A stretch of 64,000 bases of DNA from Elmis aenea. Lineage: Eukaryota > Arthropoda > Insecta > Coleoptera > Elmidae. The DNA is taken from NCBI GenBank assembly GCA_947652605.1, contig OX393584.1:30863467-30927466 (forward strand), read 5' to 3'. The position numbers and the translations under genes are program-made. Shown here piece after piece: positions 58,707 to 64,000 of the stretch. The notes below the pieces were generated by a model. That model saw only the letters and a list, made by a program, of their open reading frames with translations, was not told where the DNA came from and did no database searches. How positions within the stretch are numbered: position 1 is the first letter of the stretch; each line of letters starts with the position of its first letter.

Positions 58707-59785
58707 CCGGGTGTTTCTTAAATATTGCAAAAAAATTCAGGAGATAATTCCTTATCGAGAATTGGGGGACTATTATGTAATTTTTTTCCCTTGAACATCC
58801 CCTTTTGGAGTTACTTACACCCCCTCTCAAAAGGAGCGGTAAAATTAGGTTTTTATTCTATTTCTCAAATTTGGATAAATGTAGAAGAACGATATCTGGT
58901 AGATGTTTTGTACGTATTAAAAGGTTTCCCATAGTTATATTTTGAATCATTTTTGATCAGAACTTTTTGGAAGCTTGAAATTTTGCAATAAATTTTTTTT
59001 TAAAGCTTGATTTACTAAAAAACTTTTTCTATTCTTTAACTTCTCCTGCAGTTTTTGAGTAAAAAATCAAATGAGTGAACATGAACCATTAAATATTCTA
59101 AAATAATCAACGATTGATTCATTTTGGTGGTAACCATGGTTTATTAATGTTCATATTGGGAAGAATTGACAGGTGTAATTCAATTTGAAGTTTAAGAAGT
59201 GACAACAAGAAAACACCCGTCAATTTGACTCAATATGAGCATTAACAAACCATGGGAACCACCAAAATGAATCCTTTTATTTTAGAGTATTTAGTGGTTC
59301 ATGTTTACTCATTTAATTTTTTACTCACAAACTGTAGGGTTTGCAGGAAAAGTTAAAACAATAAAGAAAATCTTAATTATCAAGCTTTTAAAGAAAATTT
59401 TTGAAATTGCAAAATTTCAAACCTCCAAAAAGTTCTGATGAAAAAACCAAAAGGGTTCGCATTTTTCAGCCCCTTGTGAAAGTGGTGGATGATTAAAAAT
59501 ATAACTAAGGTTTGTGACCACCATTCGATTCGGCTTGAAAAGTTGCTTGGGCAATGTCTTTACACATTTAAAATATTTCAAATTCCAAAGAAGTTATAGA
59601 CGATTTTCAAAAATCGCATTTTCCAGTTTTTCCTAATTTTCTCGGTTACCGTTTGAGATATTTCCAATTTCTCTTTGGACTATCAATGAGCATCAAATTT
59701 AGCAACTTTGCCAAATTTAAACCTATACTCTAGCTATTATAATAAGCGAGATCCCCATGGTGGGCCTCAAATTTGAATAACCCTG
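58707..59785. repeat. Chimeric foldback, family A left part and family B-like right end
   Basis: Starts CCGGGTGTTTCTTAAATATT and contains the family A core 'catggttta(t)(t)aatgttcat', inverted about 59,170-59,260. From about 59,515 it changes to sequence ending 'ataataagcgagatccccat...aataaccctg' at 59,785, a family B-like end. A deletion or a second insertion joined two elements. Confidence 0.68.
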
Positions 59786-59789
59786 TATA

Positions 59790-60358
59790 GCAAAAACTAT
59801 GAGCCAATGTTGTATATCTACAACATACATATTTGGTGGCATCAAGACTACATAATAATTTATTTTTTTCTAATATATAACAAAACGTTATTTACATACC
59901 TTATAATATTGGCTGGTATTTATTTTAAACTAATATTTGCACTATAATCACTTTAAACTGAACAGCAAACTTGTAGAATAAGACTGATACTGATAGTCAG
60001 CTGGTTAAGGGTGAGACGCCCTTCCAAAAATTAACAACGGTTCTAATAAGTACATTAGCGAAAGATAACTGATCAACATACATAACGGCATATATTTAAT
60101 CGTCCTAGGTATTAAAATAGCCTAAATACAAAGTCAAACATGTTTGTTGTATTTCTACAACAGTATGCATTAAAGGGTTAAAATATGTACATACGGATAG
60201 CTGTGTAGATAAAACATTGGTGCAAATAATTTATTTGATTTATTAAATTACATTTCACGCTATCCAAGTGATGCTTAGATAGATAGGTGAGTTTATAAAG
60301 AGGCTATGTTAAAAGTATGTTTGACAGTATCCTAATTTTTGTTTTTTTTAAATTTTAG
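59790..60358. other. Gene-free stretch between repeats and a candidate exon
   Basis: Nothing recognised apart from AT-rich sequence leading into a plausible acceptor at 60,357-60,358. Confidence 0.4.
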
Positions 60359-60450
60359 ATACCGAAAATTGTGTGGGGGTAGGTGGCGTGGAAGAAGTGG
60401 CACACAATGCCATTGCCGTGCAGTGGAATCCTCTAAAAAGTCCAGCAAAG
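60359..60450 (+). CDS. Candidate exon of unknown product
   Basis: Bounded by 'ttttttaaattttag' and GTAAGA. Two frames are open: one reads VGVGGVEEVAHNAIAVQWNP and then LKSPAK, the other YRKLCGGRWRGRSGTQCHC. Neither joins kinesin exon 6 in phase without an extra exon: direct joining meets a stop. Its 3' end is repeated in arm 2. It may be a later kinesin exon, part of another gene, or spurious. Confidence 0.3.
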
Positions 60451-60660
60451 GTAAGATGGCGCATTATTCGGTTACTTAAGAAACTTTTTAAAATAAAGTT
60501 TTTACACTTCAAATTTTTGCTACAACTCGATATTTCGATTCCCAGGTTTTATATCATAGGTACTTTAAGGGTGATTTATATGTTCGATTGTTTTTAGACT
60601 AAATTAATCAACTGATTGAGAGAAAATTTCGACTAGTCAAATGAAAATGTATGTACTAAT

Positions 60661-61295
60661 TTGTTTTTGGTCGTATCGAACAACGTCTATATCTCTGAAA
60701 TTATTCAGTTCATAATAATATTGTTGTGTTTGGATTGAAATGTAATTAATGCATATTTAAAAAATATTTTTAAAGTACTTGGGGAAAAAATTGTTCTCAA
60801 CTATCAACCTTCAGTTTATGTACCTCATTACTTTGGGACCTAGGCTATTTTATGGTGCCTTTCAGCTTCAGTCTTTCTTAATTTTAGCATAGATTTAGAA
60901 GAAGTACTGAGCTTTTGAATATAATCTATAGATACGTGGAGCTAGCAAAAGTGAACTGATCCCACGTTGACAATGCGGTGATGTTAGACATGCTAGTTTA
61001 GTTTGTTATATGAGTTCATATGAAATGTATAAAAGCCCAGTACGTCCAGGTCCATGCAACATTTAGCGGAAAGCTGAAGCGTTACGGAAAGGAATAGGAT
61101 GAGGATAGAAATGCCGCAAAAAAAAAAAGACCGAGTTTTATTATCCTGTTTGTGATCGTTCGGAATTTTATTCTATGAGTGATTTAAACAAACCCCCAGT
61201 ATTGTTCTTACCAGCAGAAGACATTGACAAGATAAATTTGGAGATTAATTATTAAGACTTTCATTGTCAACCTTTTATCATGTAGCTGACACCGG
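60661..61295. other. No gene recognised
   Basis: Single-copy-looking AT-rich sequence up to the assembly gap. Confidence 0.4.
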
Positions 61296-61495
61296 NNNNN
61301 NNNNNNNNNNNNNNNNNNNNNNNNNNNNNNNNNNNNNNNNNNNNNNNNNNNNNNNNNNNNNNNNNNNNNNNNNNNNNNNNNNNNNNNNNNNNNNNNNNNN
61401 NNNNNNNNNNNNNNNNNNNNNNNNNNNNNNNNNNNNNNNNNNNNNNNNNNNNNNNNNNNNNNNNNNNNNNNNNNNNNNNNNNNNNNNNNNNNNNN
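61296..61495. other. Assembly gap (200 N)
   Basis: Exactly 200 unknown bases, a placeholder length. It sits between the two inverted arms, so true spacing and contents are not known. The two sides may have been joined by scaffolding. Confidence 0.99.
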
Positions 61496-63115
61496 ATTTG
61501 ACTAGTCGAAATTTTCTCTCAATCAGTTGATTAATTTAGTCTAAAAACAATCGAACATATAAATTACCCTTAAAGTGCCTATGATATAAAACCTGGGAAT
61601 CGAAATATCGAGTTGAAGCAAAAATTTGAAGTGTAAAAACTTCATTTAAAAAGTTTCTATAAGTAACCGAATAATGCGCCATCTTACCTTTGCCGGACTT
61701 TTCGAAGAATAATCGAATCAGTGCGGAAAAAGCGTGAAATTGAAATACCAACAGATTGGAGAAAGACAGTTCCGATTCCTATGCATAAAATAGAGGACTG
61801 CACAAACTGTAACAACTATAAAGGACTGTTACAGCATACAAAATTTACGAAAGACTCAGAGCAAAAGTAGAAACAACTATGGGAGATATTTAAGCAGGAT
61901 TTAGAGCAGGAATATTAACCCAAGATTGGTCTTTGTGATGAGACAAATAACTTAAAAAATAAATAAGACAAGCCTTACCTCTAAACTTTTCAAATTGTGT
62001 TTAGTTTCGTTGATTACAGGCTGATTTTTAACAGTCTTTGCTCGAGAAGCAAAACTAAAAAAGGAAAAAGTATTTATTACACCAAAACCGATAATAATTC
62101 TACATCAACTCACGCCAATGTAGAGCGGGTGCAGTTTACGGAAGTTGGATTAATGGTGGAAATTACTAGGGTGTTGGAATTGCCACCCAGAGACTGCTTT
62201 AAAAGGCTTGTAAGTTTTGAATCTCGAAAATTCACAAACGGGTTTCCCTCGCTTAGTTGGTGGATAACGAGGGCTAGTGTATGTAAGGATCTAAAAATAT
62301 TTTAAATGAAATTCGCATCGTACGTGCTATTTAACAAATTACTTGTTGATATGGCTTCCTTCTTTAAGCCGAATACCAGTGACATTGGTTTTGGCCACTC
62401 TTTCGAAACCAGCCAGATCTACCAGATTTATTTGTGACAATTGTACTGGTGTTTTACTTATGGAATCGTCCACGCTATGTGATTGGATGATCTGCAAGAC
62501 AGGATTACATTTAATCAGTTCCTCAACAAACAAAAATTTGTACGTACAATTCTAAAGATGCCATGTGAACGACTACTACGCTCATTCATTTGCGTGGCTC
62601 CAATGTGGCGATTTCTTTCCCCACGGCGCATAACAGTAGTAACTTGTTGCACGGAATTTGCTATTATTTTTGTAACGTCAACATCAACGTTTCCAGTTGA
62701 GTCTTCTCGAATTTTAATATTTTTCGAAACCGTTTTAGTATCATCCAGTAAGTCAATAATGGTTTCGTTATATATCTCTAGGTATGAAACCCTAGAAACA
62801 CAAAATATTTGATGCTGATATTGAAGTATATTATGCTAGAATGGTGAGGATGATTCAAATCAAAATGAAGAAAGCAACAATGTAAAACTTATCAGCAAAA
62901 CATATATTAAACAAACAAAATATTTTGGAAGAAGTTCAGTCCTGCTTGATTTTAAATCTCCTGGTTTTAGTGGTCCTTTTTTTACTGACCATATTAATAA
63001 TAAAAGAAGGTATACAGTTGGACATGTCAACAATGTATTTATTTGTTGGAGTATAAATACCGATAGGGAGTTTCGAGTAAAACGGTTAATTGTTTTTATT
63101 TTAATAGGTCGAGTA
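61496..63115 (-). repeat. Arm 2 of the inverted kinesin duplication
   Basis: Read on the minus strand it follows arm 1 from intron 2 through exon 6 to the LINE, then jumps at about 61,700 to sequence equal to 60,435-60,660. The 2.5 kb between (rest of the LINE, a foldback and the first two thirds of the candidate exon) is missing. Intron bases differ at scattered positions from arm 1. Confidence 0.87.
61979..62791 (-). pseudogene. Kinesin-7-like motor exons 3-6, partial inverted copy
   Basis: Exons on the minus strand are 62548-62791, 62343-62491, 62114-62290 and 61979-62054, each with intact frame and splice sites. The P-loop exon and the start exon are absent, so the copy could not hydrolyse ATP alone unless more lies beyond 63.1 kb. 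It has the same DLAGFE change. Exon 5 reads LVISTINPTS where arm 1 reads [10 protein letters not shown]. The arm 2 version looks closer to the CENP-E consensus. Confidence 0.82.
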
Positions 63116-64000
63116 AAATGATAATTTAGATCCACTTTTTGTTTACATCTATTTATTTGGGTGTGAAAATGTGCAATATAGGAAGCCTTTAATTTTGTTG
63201 TATACGTATTTAACTAAAGTAACATTGTTCATTATCTTAGTTTTACTATGTTATGTTTACACATTATTGTTAAGTATTTTGCATAATGTGATATTTTTTT
63301 GTAACAGTTTTCTATAAAACATGTATTCTCTTAGCTATTCAGTTGTATATTTGTTGTTTTTTTAAATAAAAATGCGTTGAATGCAGTGTTTTGATTTGTA
63401 TGATTTTAATACCTTAATAACATTATCAACCTTTAATAAACATACTAAAGTTTTTCCCAAAGTTCAAACTTTTTAAGTAGATTCATAAATATACTTATTT
63501 TAGATAAGTTATATCATAAAAATAATTTTGTGAGGGTAGTAATAACTAAAAACAATTGTAGCATTAGATGATAAAACGAATATGCCCTCATTAACATCCT
63601 AAAGTATACAAATTGTGAATTAGTAACTGATAAGTGATAACCAAACTGATATTGATTAACATATGAATTACATTTTTACTAATGGAAAGGTCAACATGTG
63701 TTAACGTAATATGTAAGTGTTAGTACATGGCAATAAAATACATCACGAAATGGTATGTTTCGCTTTAATTAAAAAAAAAAAAAAAACCTTTACAACATTT
63801 CCCAACCATTTCACTAGTTTATTTATACTAAAAAATAGCCGGGTTTCAAGTCAAACTTAAGCATCTTTGATTATTTTTAAAGCAGACGCAATTCTTAAAC
63901 TAATAATATTCCTTCTTGCTAGACAATTTGTCTAAATGCCTTGAATAAACGAAAAATCACTTAATTATATTATGGTAAACTGGCTCAACTGAAACAGCTT
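63116..64000. other. Gene-free end of window
   Basis: AT-rich with a poly-A run at about 63,770-63,786. On the minus strand no upstream kinesin exon (start or P-loop) was recognised. Confidence 0.45.

Noticed and set aside
61264..61530. Open frame across the 200-base gap
   Set aside because: Its middle is unknown bases; the frame is an artefact of translating N.
62483..62812. 109-codon + strand open frame identical in translation to one at 56,784-57,113 on the minus strand
   Set aside because: Both are antisense shadows of kinesin exon 3 in the two arms; useful only as proof of identity of the arms.

Overview
The window is AT-rich, intron-containing animal DNA, almost certainly from an insect. 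A beetle-like genome with a heavy transposon load fits, but the sequence does not fix the order. Four recognisable protein genes all lie on the + strand: an SV2-like transporter of the major facilitator superfamily (30.6-32.6 kb), a MAP kinase kinase of the MEK1/2 (Dsor1) type (36.2-38.5 kb), ribosomal protein L17 (45.3-46.9 kb) and a kinesin-7/CENP-E-like motor (52.6-57.6 kb). Their functions are unrelated, so this is ordinary eukaryotic neighbourhood and not an operon. Three genes could be spliced by hand into continuous reading frames. The kinesin can also be joined exon to exon, but only if an 11-bp insertion beside its ATP-binding loop is ignored.

0-30 kb is essentially gene-free. It is filled with nested DNA transposons (hAT elements with 8-bp target duplications), long foldback elements flanked by TA whose ends resemble CAGGGTGT, and worn 3' ends of non-LTR retrotransposons (one Jockey-like, others of a second type). 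A hAT element at 5.0-7.9 kb holds a second hAT that itself contains a foldback element, a Jockey fragment and a third hAT. A hAT at 19.1-20.7 kb is split by another hAT with a perfect target duplication. A candidate 5' untranslated exon for the transporter may lie near 1.5 kb, but this is speculative.

30-47 kb holds the three intact genes. The transporter has four introns of only 56-58 bases. The MEK gene carries an antisense retrotransposon tail in intron 3 and is followed by a near-perfect foldback of about 360-bp arms (39.06-40.03 kb). A pair of candidate exons with a CAA/CTA-rich coding stretch lies just upstream of MEK. RpL17 has a recognisable polypyrimidine-type start region and a complete 186-residue protein.

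47-52 kb holds a decayed pogo-like transposon that keeps its N-terminal Pipsqueak-type DNA-binding segment and its C-terminal tail but has lost the catalytic core. Next comes a foldback element whose loop encodes a short DUF4817-like helix-turn-helix protein.

52-63 kb is the most unusual part. The kinesin gene carries a frameshifting 11-bp imperfect repeat directly after the P-loop and has DLAGFE in place of the usual DLAGSE. Exons 3-6 of the motor are repeated in inverted orientation at 61.5-63.1 kb, across a 200-base gap of Ns. The two arms are identical over exons 3 and 4 but differ in a tight cluster inside exon 5, so the second arm is not simply a mis-assembled mirror of the first. No complete new system is visible. 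The best leads are this inverted kinesin duplication and the foldback elements that carry DNA-binding domains without transposase catalytic cores.
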